From positions 1-64,000 of the forward strand of contig NZ_LYPA01000026.1 in assembly GCF_001675045.1 (NCBI RefSeq): a DNA stretch of 64,000 nucleotides, given 5' to 3'. Position numbers and translations under genes: made by a program. Below the pieces are notes generated by a model. That model saw only the letters and a list, made by a program, of their open reading frames with translations, was not told the origin of the DNA and ran no database searches. This document shows positions 33,891 through 44,105 of the stretch, one piece after another. This DNA comes from Paenibacillus oryzae (GTDB lineage Bacteria; Bacillota; Bacilli; Paenibacillales; Paenibacillaceae). Positions within the stretch are counted from its first letter, which is position 1; every line of letters starts with the position of its first letter.

Positions 33891-35664
33891 CCCCCTCTTC
33901 TCCCTCCCCTTCAATCGGAATCCGCAGCGTTACAGTCGTGAACAAGCCAGGCACGCTTTCGATCTGAAGGCCGTACCCCGCTCCATAATGCAGCTTGATT
34001 CTCTCCTGCACATTGCTTAGTCCGATTCCGCTGAACCTCGACTGGCTTTTCTCGGCTTCATGGTCAAATATCGTTTCAAGCCGCTCCGGCTCCATTCCCA
34101 CGCCATCATCTGAAACCTGAAATACGATATGCCCGCCGTCGCCATACCCTTTAATAACAAGCTGGCCTCTTCCCTTCAACGGCTCCAGTCCATGAATCAA
34201 GGCGTTCTCCAGAATAGGCTGCAGCAAAAATTTCAACATGCGGGCATCCAAAATAGCTTCCTCAATATCGAAGACCGCATTGAATTTATCATAATAGCGA
34301 AATTGCTGAATGTTGAGGTAATGCTCCAGATATTGCTGCTCCTCCCGCACTGTAATAAATTCCCCGCCCTTGCCCATGCTGCTATGAAGAAGCGTGACCA
34401 GCGAGGTCACCAGCTGCTTGATATTATCCGCCTTTTGAACATCGGCAAGCCATTTGATCTGGTTTAACGTATTAAACAAAAAATGCGGATTGATCTGGGC
34501 TTGCAGCGCCTTGAATTCCAGTACCCGCTTCTGCTCCTCCGTCCCCTTGATATCGTCAAGAAGAACGCGCAAATTGGTTACCATCGCATTAAAGCCGCGG
34601 CTCAGCTCCTCCACCTCGTCACCGGAGGTTATCGCAATTGGATCAGACAAATTGCCTGCGCTTACCTTTTTCATAGCGTGCCGCAAGCGTCCAATATTTC
34701 GGGTAATGTGGTTTGAAATAATCGTAGCCACAATCAATGCCGCAATTAACGTAAATACCGGAATAAGCATCATATTATTAGCGACTTTTCGGCTTTCGGC
34801 CAGCAGCTCGCTTTTGGGAATAAGGCCAACCGTTGTCCAATTCAAATAATCCGACGTATGATAGACAACAAGATGCTCTTCGCCGTTAATGCTCATACTG
34901 AGCTTTCCCGAATTCCCGTTGAGCTGAGGAAGTACGCTTGCATAGTCTGTTTCGGAAATCGACTTATTAATATTTTCCGCGCGGGGCGAATAAACAAAGC
35001 TGCCTTTATCGTCCAAAAGAAAAAGCTGGCTTTTATTAGGCAGCGGCGTATTCAATATCCGTTCAACGACCTCGTAGTTAAAATCAATCGTTACATAACC
35101 AACTGCCTCATGCCCGTTCATGATGGCACGCGAGATAGAAACGACATTTTGATTCAAATATGCGGACACCTTATTCAGCTTCGTATTGGCATGGGTCGTA
35201 ATAAATATTTTGTTGCCCCGCTGCTCCAGCAGCTGTCTAAACCAGCTAGATTGCATAAATTCATCGGCTGGAACCGTTGCGCCCTGTGAATAGCTGCGCC
35301 CGTCCATGCCAGCCACCAGAATGCTGGAGATATAATATTTGTAGCCGTATAGGCTGGAGATGAAATTATCAAGCTTGCGGTCTTTTTCGAGCCGCTCAAT
35401 TAATGTTTCCGTAGCATCGGGCAAAAGAACATCAATAACATTAGGTCTGTTAAGCGAAATGATCGTGCTTATATAGTCAATGTCCTTCAAGGTGAGCTCC
35501 AGGCTTTTGTTCGCATCCAGAATGGTCCGCGACATAAAGCTCTCCGCCGATTCTCGCTGGCTGCTGTAATATTTGTTGTACCAAAGCACACTCACAATTG
35601 ACAAGGAAACAATGATAACAACGGAGAAGCTTGCAAATAGCTTGGTGCGTATGCCGATTCTCAT
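33883..35664 (-). CDS. YesM-type sensor histidine kinase
   Basis: I start this at ATG 35664 (MRIGIRTKLFASFSVV), which has GGAG upstream and gives 593 residues; the longer frame lacks an SD. It has a first transmembrane segment at about 8-28, an extracellular sensor domain (about 30-285, dCache-like), and a second segment near 288-310. A HAMP linker follows, then the His_kinase helix with His in QAQINPHFLFN and a C-terminal HATPase with NALIHG and GIGLSNVQERI. It is the sensor for the second sugar locus. Confidence 0.9.
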   Translation of the reverse strand: MRIGIRTKLFASFSVVIIVSLSIVSVLWYNKYYSSQRESAESFMSRTILDANKSLELTLKDIDYISTIISLNRPNVIDVLLPDATETLIERLEKDRKLDNFISSLYGYKYYISSILVAGMDGRSYSQGATVPADEFMQSSWFRQLLEQRGNKIFITTHANTKLNKVSAYLNQNVVSISRAIMNGHEAVGYVTIDFNYEVVERILNTPLPNKSQLFLLDDKGSFVYSPRAENINKSISETDYASVLPQLNGNSGKLSMSINGEEHLVVYHTSDYLNWTTVGLIPKSELLAESRKVANNMMLIPVFTLIAALIVATIISNHITRNIGRLRHAMKKVSAGNLSDPIAITSGDEVEELSRGFNAMVTNLRVLLDDIKGTEEQKRVLEFKALQAQINPHFLFNTLNQIKWLADVQKADNIKQLVTSLVTLLHSSMGKGGEFITVREEQQYLEHYLNIQQFRYYDKFNAVFDIEEAILDARMLKFLLQPILENALIHGLEPLKGRGQLVIKGYGDGGHIVFQVSDDGVGMEPERLETIFDHEAEKSQSRFSGIGLSNVQERIKLHYGAGYGLQIESVPGLFTTVTLRIPIEGEGEEGDA

Positions 35665-35790
35665 CCTGGTGCTCCTACTCCATCCTGCTGGCGTTTGCCA
35701 TTTATCATACTCTTGAAATGAGGGCAGGACAAGCATCACCGCTGAACTGCCATGGTTCGTCTGTATAATGGCATCATATTCGTTCCAGAT

Positions 35791-35809
35791 GTATATACTA
35801 AGTGTATAC
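35791..35809 (+). promoter_or_regulatory. Palindromic operator of mazEF
   Basis: GTATATAC-TAA-GTGTATAC is a 19-base inverted repeat with one mismatch, about 60 bases before mazE. AbrB-like antitoxins bind such sites, so autoregulation by MazE/MazEF is likely. Confidence 0.6.
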
Positions 35810-35868
35810 AATATAGCTGGGGGTATGATAGAATGAATCACCAACGCCAAAAGCAAGGAGGGTTTTCC

Positions 35869-36108
35869 ATGTCAACTACCGTACAGAAATGGGGAAACAG
35901 CCTTGGTATTCGAATTCCAAGCCATATTGCTGAAAAAATCGAGATTTGCCAAGGAACTGAAGTTGACCTAATCGTAGGTGATGATTTTACACTCACGGTT
36001 ATACCCAGAAGGAAAAAGCCAACTTTGGATGAATTACTTTCGCAATGCAAACCGGAAAATCGCCACGACGAAATCGACTTTGGTCGAGAAGGAAAGGAAT
36101 TATTTTAA
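35869..36108 (+). CDS. mazE: MazE-type antitoxin
   Basis: I start it at ATG 35869, after AAGGAGGG at 35854-35861. The 79-residue product begins MSTTVQKWGNSLGIRIP, the signature of the MazE/AbrB swapped-hairpin DNA-binding domain. The acidic C-terminus (about 50-79, with DELL, EIDFGREGKE) is the part that wraps the toxin. A longer upstream frame lacks an SD. It directly abuts mazF and probably represses the pair at the upstream palindrome. It is the E. coli MazE/ChpBI type, not the Bacillus NdoAI type. Confidence 0.92.
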   Translation: MSTTVQKWGNSLGIRIPSHIAEKIEICQGTEVDLIVGDDFTLTVIPRRKKPTLDELLSQCKPENRHDEIDFGREGKELF

Positions 36109-36432
36109 ATGAGTGCAGATCGGGGGGATCTAGTCTGGATCAATTTTAATCCTCAAGCTGGTCACGAACAAGCGGGAAGAAGATCCGCTATTGTGTTGTC
36201 GCCAGCAGCATTCAATCAAACGACTGGTTTTGTTTCGGTTTGTCCTATCACGCATACGGTCAGAGGATGGGGATTTGAAGTATTGTTGCCGGATGGATTA
36301 GTTTTTGACGGGGTTATTCTAACGGATCAGATTAAAAATCTGGATTGGCGAGCCCGGCGTATAGATATTGTCGGCAGAGCACCAGATGAAGTAGTTCATA
36401 AATGTCTTGATAAAATACACACGTTTTTATAA
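36109..36432 (+). CDS. mazF: MazF-type endoribonuclease toxin
   Basis: The 107-residue product has the PemK/MazF fold with RGDLVWINFNPQAGHEQAGRR at 5-25 and SVCPITHT near 43-50. It closes with DQIKNLDWRARRIDIVG. MazF cleaves single-stranded mRNA at short specific motifs, and growth stops when the antitoxin is lost. The ATG immediately follows the mazE stop, so translation is coupled. A terminator follows at 36433. It sits beside the polysaccharide locus and may stabilise this region. Confidence 0.94.
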   Translation: MSADRGDLVWINFNPQAGHEQAGRRSAIVLSPAAFNQTTGFVSVCPITHTVRGWGFEVLLPDGLVFDGVILTDQIKNLDWRARRIDIVGRAPDEVVHKCLDKIHTFL

Positions 36433-36465
36433 GTCGGCACCTTTTTGCAGGCGCCGGCTTATTTT
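36433..36465 (+). terminator. Terminator of mazEF
   Basis: GTCGGCACC-8-GGCGCCGGC forms a 9-bp stem with one wobble followed by TTATTTT. It also lies beyond the end of rmlB on the opposite strand. Confidence 0.8.
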
Positions 36466-36500
36466 GTGATTAACGAGCTTACTTCATATGAACACTTGAT

Positions 36501-37520
36501 TTAAATTCCATACTGCTTATCAAAATAGTTCTGATATTCGCCGCTTATAATACGCTCCCACCAGCTCTTGTTATTGAGGTACCATTCAACTGTTTGGCTG
36601 ATTCCTGTTTCAAAGGTATACTTTGGGTTCCAACCCAGCTTTGTAAGCTTGGAGGGGTCAATCGCATACCGTTTATCATGGCCCGGGCGATCCTTCACAA
36701 ACTCAATCAAGTCTTCCGACTGATTCAACGCATTAATAATCGTTTTCACAACTTCAAGATTCGTTCGCTCATTATGCCCGCCAATATTGTAAACCTCGCC
36801 GATTGCGCCTTCATGCATAACCAAATCAATCGCTGAACAATGATCCCAGACATGCAGCCAATCCCGAATGTTTCCACCATCGCCGTAAACGGGAACATTC
36901 TGACCGTTAAGCACCCTCGATATCGTTAGCGGAATAAGCTTCTCTGGAAAATGATACGGGCCATAGTTATTGGAACAACGCGTAATATTAACCGGAAGCC
37001 CAAAGGTTTCATGATACGCCCTAACCAATAGATCGGACGAGGCCTTGCTTGCGCTATAAGGACTATTAGGCTGTATAGGCGTTTCTTCAGTAAAAAAAGT
37101 ATCGGGATCAAAATCCAGCTCGCCATACACTTCATCCGTGGAAACATGCACAAACTTGTTAATGCCGTAAGCTTTGGCCGCATCAAGCAATACCTGTGTT
37201 CCCAGTACATTGGTTTTTACAAAAATCCCCGGGTCTGTAATTGAACGATCAACATGACTCTCCGCTGCAAAATGAACGACATAATGAAATTGCCCCTGTT
37301 GAAACAAGTCCATCATCTTATCCCTGTCCGCAATGTCAGCCTTCACAAAACGATAATTCTCTCTTCCCTCAATGCCGGAATGTTTGGTAAGATCGCCGGC
37401 ATACGTCAACAGATCCAGATTGGTTATATCATAGTGGGGATATTTATCCACCATATACTGAACAAAATTACCGCCTATAAATCCGGCGCCTCCAGTAACA
37501 AGCACTTTTTTTCTTGTCAT
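36501..37520 (-). CDS. rmlB: dTDP-glucose 4,6-dehydratase
   Basis: From ATG 37520 (MTRKKVLVTGGAGFIG) the product is 339 residues, the usual length. NAD binds GGAGFIG at 10-16. The catalytic triad is Thr128-Asp129-Glu130 in VSTDEVYG with Tyr155 and Lys159 in YSASK. It converts dTDP-glucose to dTDP-4-keto-6-deoxyglucose, the second step to dTDP-L-rhamnose. The start overlaps the rmlD stop by 4 bases (ATGA), and it is the last gene of the rmlACDB operon. Confidence 0.95.
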   Translation of the reverse strand: MTRKKVLVTGGAGFIGGNFVQYMVDKYPHYDITNLDLLTYAGDLTKHSGIEGRENYRFVKADIADRDKMMDLFQQGQFHYVVHFAAESHVDRSITDPGIFVKTNVLGTQVLLDAAKAYGINKFVHVSTDEVYGELDFDPDTFFTEETPIQPNSPYSASKASSDLLVRAYHETFGLPVNITRCSNNYGPYHFPEKLIPLTISRVLNGQNVPVYGDGGNIRDWLHVWDHCSAIDLVMHEGAIGEVYNIGGHNERTNLEVVKTIINALNQSEDLIEFVKDRPGHDKRYAIDPSKLTKLGWNPKYTFETGISQTVEWYLNNKSWWERIISGEYQNYFDKQYGI

Positions 37521-38374
37521 TTCCGTTCCTCCGACTTTAGTTGATCTAGGAATCGTTTTACTGCATCCTGCCATGGCGGCAATGGCTCAAGGCCATATTC
37601 AATTAATTTTTGCTTCGACATACGAGAGTTTTTGGGTCTGACTGCCCGAGTCGGGTATTCATCAGTCGTAATGCCATTAACCTTTATATCTTTATGGGCA
37701 GCTGCAAAAATTTCACGAGCAAAATCCGCCCAGCTGCAAAACCCGTCATTCGATGCATGGTAGATGCCATATTTGTCGGTGCGCACAAGGTCTAGCAGCA
37801 ATCGAGCAAGATCAGCTGTATAGGTGGGAGAGCCCCACTGATCGCCCACAACATTTAATTCTCCACGTGTTTCAGCCAATCGCAGCATCGTTTTTACAAA
37901 ATTATTGCCATTCATACCAAAAACCCATGAAATCCGCACGATAAAATAATCCGAAAGCAAATCCCTTACCACTTGCTCTCCTTCATATTTTGTTAACCCG
38001 TAATAATTGATAGGGCTTGGAGAATCACTTTCTTTAAAGGCCTCTTGTCCTTCTCCATCAAAAACATAGTCCGTGCTGATATATATAAATTTGGCTTGAA
38101 CCTGCTTGGCCGCTGCTGCCAAATAGGTGGTGCCATCCACATTTACCTTTCGGCAGTTCTCCTTGTCATCCTCGGCTTTATCTACGGCCGTATATGCCGC
38201 GCAATGAATAACAGCATCTGGTTTATGTTTATGCACAAAAGCGGACACTGCTGCTTCATCCGTTATATCCAGAATTGACGAGGTTGTTCCTATCATGTTC
38301 AAGCCCAATGAATATCCTCTTTGAACAACATCGAAGCCAAGCTGTCCGCCAACACCCGTAACTAAAATATTCAT
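37517..38374 (-). CDS. rmlD: dTDP-4-dehydrorhamnose reductase
   Basis: The 285-residue short-chain-type enzyme has GVGGQLGFDV near the start, YISTDYVFDG with the catalytic Thr near 105, and YYGLTKYEGE with the Tyr/Lys pair near 128-132. It makes the final reduction to dTDP-L-rhamnose. It starts 3 bases after rmlC and overlaps rmlB. Confidence 0.95.
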   Translation of the reverse strand: MNILVTGVGGQLGFDVVQRGYSLGLNMIGTTSSILDITDEAAVSAFVHKHKPDAVIHCAAYTAVDKAEDDKENCRKVNVDGTTYLAAAAKQVQAKFIYISTDYVFDGEGQEAFKESDSPSPINYYGLTKYEGEQVVRDLLSDYFIVRISWVFGMNGNNFVKTMLRLAETRGELNVVGDQWGSPTYTADLARLLLDLVRTDKYGIYHASNDGFCSWADFAREIFAAAHKDIKVNGITTDEYPTRAVRPKNSRMSKQKLIEYGLEPLPPWQDAVKRFLDQLKSEERK

Positions 38375-38377
38375 CTT

Positions 38378-38938
38378 TTATTCTCCGTATATAAAGTTAT
38401 ACTCAGCATTACCTAATAATGGCGCTATTTCATCCTTCTCCGAAAGGATTGGTTCTGTTCCCAGCGGCCACTGGATACCAATCTCCGAATCATTCCAACG
38501 AATGCCCCGATCATGCTCTTTAGAATAAACTTCATCCACTTTATATTGAACTTCCGTATTTTCCATCAATGTCATAAAACCATGGGCAAAACCTTTGGGA
38601 ACCAGCAGTTGTTTTTTGTTTTCCTCAGATAACTCAACACCGACCCATTGCCCAAACGTCGGGCTGCCTTTGCGAATATCAACAGCCACATCATAAATAG
38701 CTCCCCTGGTGCAGCGAACCATTTTCGTTTGCGCTTTAGGATTTATTTGATAGTGCAGCCCCCTCAACGTCCCTTTTGCAGCAGAAAAAGAATGGTTATC
38801 CTGAACAAAGGTTATGTCTACCCCTTCGGATTCCAACCGGCTCTCGCTATACGTTTCCATAAACCATCCGCGATGATCGCCATGAACCGTTGGTTCAATA
38901 ATGATTACCCCATCCAATTGAGTCGTTGTCAGCTTCAT
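38378..38938 (-). CDS. rmlC: dTDP-4-dehydrorhamnose 3,5-epimerase
   Basis: The 186-residue cupin has TLRGLHYQ (catalytic His near 62) and KGFAHGF. It inverts C3 and C5 of the 4-keto sugar. It overlaps the end of rmlA by 4 bases, indicating translational coupling. Confidence 0.95.
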   Translation of the reverse strand: MKLTTTQLDGVIIIEPTVHGDHRGWFMETYSESRLESEGVDITFVQDNHSFSAAKGTLRGLHYQINPKAQTKMVRCTRGAIYDVAVDIRKGSPTFGQWVGVELSEENKKQLLVPKGFAHGFMTLMENTEVQYKVDEVYSKEHDRGIRWNDSEIGIQWPLGTEPILSEKDEIAPLLGNAEYNFIYGE

Positions 38939-39837
38939 GCAAAAACGCCCTCCTGTTTAACCACTTCTCTATTTTGCTGAGCCAATCTTAACAAATATTG
39001 GCCATATTCGTTTTTCTTTAAGGAATCGGCCAGCTCAAGCAGCTGCTTTTTGCTAATATAGCCTTTACGATATGCAATCTCCTCTAAACATGCTACCTTC
39101 AGGCTTTGTCTTTTCTCAATGGTCTCAATATAGGTTGAGGCCTCAAGCAAGGATTCGTGTGTCCCCGTATCCAGCCAGGCAAAACCACGGCCAAGAAGCT
39201 CGACATGGAGCTCATCCAATTCCAGATAAGCCTTATTAACATCTGTGATCTCCAGTTCACCACGCGCCGAAGGGGTTATTTGCTTGGCGATATCAACTAC
39301 ACGATTGTCATAGAAATACAAGCCTGTTACCGCATACGTAGATTTTGGCATTTCAGGTTTTTCTTCTATAGAGATGGCTTTGCCGTTTTCATTGAATTCT
39401 ACTACGCCGAAGCGTTCCGGATCTTTGACATTATAGCCAAAGATAGTTGCGCCTCTTTGACGCAAAGCGGCTTTTGCCAATAGATTCGTAAAGCCGTGTC
39501 CATAGAAAATATTATCCCCTAATATTAATGCCACACTATCATCACCAATAAAGTCCTCCCCAATAAGAAAGGCCTGCGCCAATCCATCCGGCGACTCCTG
39601 AACAGCATAGCTAATAGTGATGCCAATGTCACTTCCATTGCCTAACAGTTGTTCAAAGCGGGGTGTATCTTGGGGAGTAGAAATAATCAAAATATCCTGA
39701 ATACCAGCTAACATAAGGACCGACAAAGGATAATAAATCATAGGTTTATCATAAATCGGAAGCAGTTGCTTGGATATCGTCTTGGTTAAAGGATACAGCC
39801 TTGTCCCGCTGCCTCCTGCAAGAATTATGCCTTTCAT
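38935..39837 (-). CDS. rmlA: Glucose-1-phosphate thymidylyltransferase
   Basis: The 300-residue nucleotidyltransferase begins [18 protein letters not shown]; the GGSGTRL loop binds dTTP. GLAQAF and [10 protein letters not shown] match the family. It activates glucose-1-phosphate as dTDP-glucose and commits it to rhamnose. It is the first gene of the rmlACDB operon, with GGAGGG before the ATG. Confidence 0.95.
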   Translation of the reverse strand: MKGIILAGGSGTRLYPLTKTISKQLLPIYDKPMIYYPLSVLMLAGIQDILIISTPQDTPRFEQLLGNGSDIGITISYAVQESPDGLAQAFLIGEDFIGDDSVALILGDNIFYGHGFTNLLAKAALRQRGATIFGYNVKDPERFGVVEFNENGKAISIEEKPEMPKSTYAVTGLYFYDNRVVDIAKQITPSARGELEITDVNKAYLELDELHVELLGRGFAWLDTGTHESLLEASTYIETIEKRQSLKVACLEEIAYRKGYISKKQLLELADSLKKNEYGQYLLRLAQQNREVVKQEGVFA

Positions 39838-39970
39838 ATGTACCCTCCTGGAAAACGTACTTCTACTCCTATTTTAATGTAAGTCTTGGATGAATACTAC
39901 AGCTACTCTTGGTAGAATCGAGTTTTATTGGTTAACTGCTCAATAATAAGATTGCCCTCGTACGGACCTT

Positions 39971-40010
39971 AAAAAAAGAGCTGCCTTCGTTAAAAAGCAG
40001 CTCCTTTTAT
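39971..40010. terminator. Terminator downstream of the epimerase gene
   Basis: GAGCTGC and GCAGCTC form a 7-bp stem, with AAAAAAA on the left that becomes a T-run on the minus strand. It ends the epimerase/ugd transcript before rmlA. Confidence 0.85.
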
Positions 40011-40044
40011 GGATAATATTGAATATTGGACACCGGGGTTTTGG

Positions 40045-41097
40045 TTACTTAATTCCGTAATAGTCCACATACCAGTCAGCAAAGCGCCTCAGGCCTTCGC
40101 TAATCGGCGTTTGCGGCTTAAAGCCCACCGCCTCATACAACGCATCCGTGGATGCATAGGTGGCCGGAACATCGCCGGGTTTAATGGGCTCGAACTGTTT
40201 GGCAAAACAAATATCCCTGCCAAGAGCTTTGCTAAATGCCGTCTCCAGCGCCCCGATAAAAGCCATCAGCTTCTCCGGGCTGTTGTTGCCGATGTTGTAT
40301 ACCTTATGTGGAGCGTCTGCTCCATCAACTCCCGCCGTACCTGTGCCTGCTGGAGGCTTCTCAATAAGCCGGATTATGCCGTCGACAATATCGTCGATGT
40401 AGGTGAAATCCCGATACAAATCATTTTCGAAGTCGCCATTGTTGTAAATGGCGATCGGCCGCCCCCCAAAATAGCTGTCGGCAAAGCCGAAATAAGCCAT
40501 ATCCGGCCTTCCCATCGGACCGTAAACTGTGAAAAACCGCAGCCCCGTCGCCGGTATGCGGTACAGATGGCTGTAGGTGTGCGCCATAAGCTCATTGCTC
40601 TTTTTGGTAGCTGCGTACAGGGAAACGGGATGGTCCACCGGATCGCTTTCTTCAAAAGGAACCTTGCGGTTCGCCCCATACACCGAGCTGGATGAAGCAT
40701 ACAGCAGATGCTTCACCGGGAACTCGCGGCATGCCTCCAGAATATGATGAAACCCAACAATATTGCTTTGTATATAAGCATCCGGGTTCTCCAGCGAATA
40801 ACGGACCCCCGCCTGGGCAGCCAAATGAACAACCACCTCGGGACGGTATTGCCGGAACAAGCCGGTTAACGCTGTTTTGTCCGCAATATCTCCTTGTACA
40901 AAAACAAACCGCTCCTGCTGCTTCAGCATCTCCAGTCTTGCTTGCTTCAGCTTAGGGTCGTAATAATCATTCAGGTTATCAATCCCGATAACCATTGCTC
41001 CATTCTCCAGAAGCCTTCGGGATACGAAGCTGCCGATAAACCCCGCTGCGCCGGTAACCAGATAAACGCCGTTTCCTTCAGTGATTTGATCACTCAA
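40045..41097 (-). CDS. NAD-dependent epimerase, UDP-glucuronate 4-epimerase-like
   Basis: I choose TTG 41097, 8 bases after GGGGAGG, giving about 350 residues; an ATG 36 bases earlier has no SD. It has GAAGFIGSFV for NAD, IDNLNDYYDPKLKQARL, HLAAQAGVRYSLENP and SSSSVYG. The catalytic YAATKKSNE follows with RFFTVYGPMGRPDMA. This pattern is that of UDP-GlcA 4-epimerases (LspL/CapI-like), which make UDP-galacturonate. It follows ugd by about 45 bases and so can use its product. Confidence 0.88.
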   Translation of the reverse strand: MSDQITEGNGVYLVTGAAGFIGSFVSRRLLENGAMVIGIDNLNDYYDPKLKQARLEMLKQQERFVFVQGDIADKTALTGLFRQYRPEVVVHLAAQAGVRYSLENPDAYIQSNIVGFHHILEACREFPVKHLLYASSSSVYGANRKVPFEESDPVDHPVSLYAATKKSNELMAHTYSHLYRIPATGLRFFTVYGPMGRPDMAYFGFADSYFGGRPIAIYNNGDFENDLYRDFTYIDDIVDGIIRLIEKPPAGTGTAGVDGADAPHKVYNIGNNSPEKLMAFIGALETAFSKALGRDICFAKQFEPIKPGDVPATYASTDALYEAVGFKPQTPISEGLRRFADWYVDYYGIK

Positions 41098-41142
41098 TGA
41101 TATTGCCTCCCCTACTGCTCTAACCTCATGCATCTGTCCGTT

Positions 41143-42513
41143 TTATTGAACGGCTGCCTCATTTACATGCCTGGCATGTCTCTCTTGCGGGACAGCTCCT
41201 TCACGTCCGATGGAATGATACTCTACGCCTGCATCTCTCATAGCCGCCACACTGTACAGATTGCGCCCGTCATACACTAATGGGGTACGCATCAGCTTAC
41301 GGTAAACGTCCGGGTGCAAAGCTTTGATTTCTCCCCACTCCGTAAAAATAAAGCAAACATTCGCACCATCGAGCGCCTCCTCGGGCGTTGAAACATACGA
41401 AATGGCTCCTTTTGCGCTTGCACCCTCTGGGAAAAGTTTGGCAAAATTAGCCGCACCAACAGGGTCATAGGCGTATATGTCCGCTCCTTGCTGTAACAGC
41501 ATAGGCACATTTTCCAACGAGGCCGCTTCTCTGAGATCGTCCGTTCCGGGCTTAAAGGTCAGCCCCAGCACAGCCACCTTCAGACCGTTAAAGGTAATCA
41601 GCCGTTTGCTGGCTTTTTTGTACAGCATTGTTTTCTGATCCTGATTTACATCAATGGCGGATTTGACAGTCCGGAGCTCATAGCCGTGTTGCTTGGCCAG
41701 GTATTCAAGCGCCTTCGTATCCTTCGGGAAACAGGAGCCGCCAAAGCCGATGCCGGCATTCAAGAACTTGCTGCCGATCCGGGGATCATACCCCATGCCT
41801 TCGGCTACATCCCCGATATCCGCGCCAACCAGCTCGCACAGATTGGCGATATCATTCATATACGATATTTTCAGAGCAAGAAAGTCGTTGGCGGCGTATT
41901 TAATCATTTCCGAGGATCTGCGATTAACCGAAACGATAGGCAGTCCAAATGGCTTATAAATGCTTTTGAGCAGCTCCTCTGCCCACTTGCTTTCCGTCCC
42001 GATAATAATGCGCTCCGCGTGCAAAGTATCATGAACAGCCGAGCCTTGCGCCAGGAACTCCGGATTGGAGGCCACTTCCACCTTCACCGGATTGATTAGA
42101 AAGTCCCGAATGAACTGCTCCACTTTATCGTTAGTACCTACAGGCACAGTTGATTTGACAACAACCAGACAGTCCTTCTCAATCGTTTCAGCGATTTGCC
42201 TAGCCACCGTTGCGATGTAGGACAAATTGGCCGATCCATCCGGCTGCTCCGGTGTGCCGACCCCGATAAAGATCGCATCAGCATCTTTATATGCGGACAC
42301 ATAGTCGGTGGTATAGTCAATTCTCCCGGCGGCATAATTTTTCTGCATCAGCTCTTCCAGCCCGGTCTCATAAATAGGCGAAACGCCCGACTTCATTAAC
42401 TCTACTTTGCTCTCGTCGATATCGACGCAGGTCACTTGGTGGCCCATCTCTGCAAAACAGACACCCGCGACAAGTCCGACGTAGCCAGTTCCGGCTACTG
42501 CTAGTTTGTGCAT
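41143..42513 (-). CDS. ugd: UDP-glucose 6-dehydrogenase
   Basis: The 456-residue enzyme has the NAD-binding GTGYVGLVAGV at 8-18 and GVGTPEQPDGSA near 84-95. The catalytic Cys261 is in GGSCFPKD, and GLTFKPGTDDLREA is also present. It oxidises UDP-glucose to UDP-glucuronate for the polysaccharide. It is followed by the epimerase gene. A short Arg/His-rich tail is unusual but the core is complete. Confidence 0.94.
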   Translation of the reverse strand: MHKLAVAGTGYVGLVAGVCFAEMGHQVTCVDIDESKVELMKSGVSPIYETGLEELMQKNYAAGRIDYTTDYVSAYKDADAIFIGVGTPEQPDGSANLSYIATVARQIAETIEKDCLVVVKSTVPVGTNDKVEQFIRDFLINPVKVEVASNPEFLAQGSAVHDTLHAERIIIGTESKWAEELLKSIYKPFGLPIVSVNRRSSEMIKYAANDFLALKISYMNDIANLCELVGADIGDVAEGMGYDPRIGSKFLNAGIGFGGSCFPKDTKALEYLAKQHGYELRTVKSAIDVNQDQKTMLYKKASKRLITFNGLKVAVLGLTFKPGTDDLREAASLENVPMLLQQGADIYAYDPVGAANFAKLFPEGASAKGAISYVSTPEEALDGANVCFIFTEWGEIKALHPDVYRKLMRTPLVYDGRNLYSVAAMRDAGVEYHSIGREGAVPQERHARHVNEAAVQ

Positions 42514-42632
42514 GGTTTTCTTCCTTCCTTTAAATGGACAACTTTTCTTAGATTACACACTATTTGAGATAATGTTGTTATTCGCCGAGAATTCACTCCT
42601 GCTAAAATAACGTCCTTCAAATAAACCACTCT

Positions 42633-44051
42633 TTATCTACGTACTAAGCTTCTCACAATTTTTATTGAACTAACAATACTCTTCTTATTAATTAGTACAT
42701 ATAACAAAAAAGCAACACAATAAATTATGGATGAAATCCAAGATTGAAAATACCATGAACTTAAAAGAAATACTACAATTACGGCAGACTCCATAAGCAT
42801 CGGTTTCAGTATTGCAATTTTAAAAACTTTTGAAATAACAAAATCTGAAAGAATAGACCTGAATGCTAATAGAATAATAATTGATAGGATTGAAATGTAC
42901 AAATCATTTAGCACCTGTGTTGCAAGTATGGTTAGAAAAACACTAATAAGAAGTGTGACGATATTTATTTTCAGCATTTCATTTTCTCTTCTTAATGTTT
43001 TAAAAAAAGTATTAGATAAAAGTGCTGTTTTACCTTCGTAGACGAAAATAGGGAAAAGTATAGACATATAATCAATACTTTCAGCATAAAGAGGCAGCCA
43101 TTTTTTTAAAATTACACTTAATGGGTAATAGAATAAAAGCAAGGAAAATAAAAAGGTTACCAGTAGAATTTTCATAGAGGTATAAATTATTTGAAGTTTC
43201 ACCGGACCGACTCTTCTTAATATTGGATAAATAACTATCCCTACCGCATTAATAAATACCATAAAAAAATTAGAAATACTCAATGTAAGCGACACTTTAC
43301 CAAAGACTGAAATATCCCAACTTCTCTCTATACCAAATCTCAAAGTACCGACTACCAATATACTTGAAATATTTGAGAACATTAGTTTTATTCCACTATA
43401 AATATTATCTTTTATCTCTCTTACACTTATATAAAAGGATCTCACATTTTGAAAGACTAAGTCTTTACAAATGTAAACTGTGTACCCCCATGCTATCAGT
43501 TTAGCCAATAAGTCCGATATAACAAAAAGTTCATATTTTGTTATGCCTAGAACTAAAGTAATAGTAACTAAAATGCTGTAAACGACTCTATCAATAATTA
43601 TAATCTTAGAGTACTCTCTAATCCTATTAGTTGCTTGTAATAGAAACATTAGCATGGCTCTTGATCCAACAATAATTGTACAAATAGCTATGGAAACAAC
43701 AATAAATTGTCGATCAACTGCTTCATTATTGATGACTATAAAAAGTATAATTGCGGCTGCAATTGAGGCTTGAAAGATAAACAAGCACCAAAATTGAGAG
43801 AAGAAATATCTTTTGTTTAACTTAGAGTATGTTTCACCCCCAAATCTTAAATAAATACCATCATTCCAACCTAATTGAAAGAAACCAATAAAAGAAAAAT
43901 AAAATAAATATAACTGTAAATATCCATATTCATTAACTCCAATTAATTTTGGTGCTATTATGATTATTAATATTGAAATAAACAAAGATAAAGCGTTGGC
44001 CATTATTGATGAAGACAAGTTGTATAGGAATGTTATCACTTTATTATTCAT
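42633..44051 (-). CDS. Polysaccharide flippase (Wzx-like)
   Basis: The 472-residue protein has about 12-14 hydrophobic helices with the MATE-like pattern of Wzx/RfbX flippases. It should move undecaprenyl-linked repeat units across the membrane. It is markedly AT-rich compared with the rml and ugd genes, as is usual for the variable core of such loci. It lies next to the Wzy-like polymerase. Confidence 0.85.
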   Translation of the reverse strand: MNNKVITFLYNLSSSIMANALSLFISILIIIIAPKLIGVNEYGYLQLYLFYFSFIGFFQLGWNDGIYLRFGGETYSKLNKRYFFSQFWCLFIFQASIAAAIILFIVINNEAVDRQFIVVSIAICTIIVGSRAMLMFLLQATNRIREYSKIIIIDRVVYSILVTITLVLGITKYELFVISDLLAKLIAWGYTVYICKDLVFQNVRSFYISVREIKDNIYSGIKLMFSNISSILVVGTLRFGIERSWDISVFGKVSLTLSISNFFMVFINAVGIVIYPILRRVGPVKLQIIYTSMKILLVTFLFSLLLFYYPLSVILKKWLPLYAESIDYMSILFPIFVYEGKTALLSNTFFKTLRRENEMLKINIVTLLISVFLTILATQVLNDLYISILSIIILLAFRSILSDFVISKVFKIAILKPMLMESAVIVVFLLSSWYFQSWISSIIYCVAFLLYVLINKKSIVSSIKIVRSLVRR

Positions 44052-44105
44052 AAAAACCTCTCAATCTATTCAAGCCGAACCGTATAATATAACAACCTTT
44101 TTATC

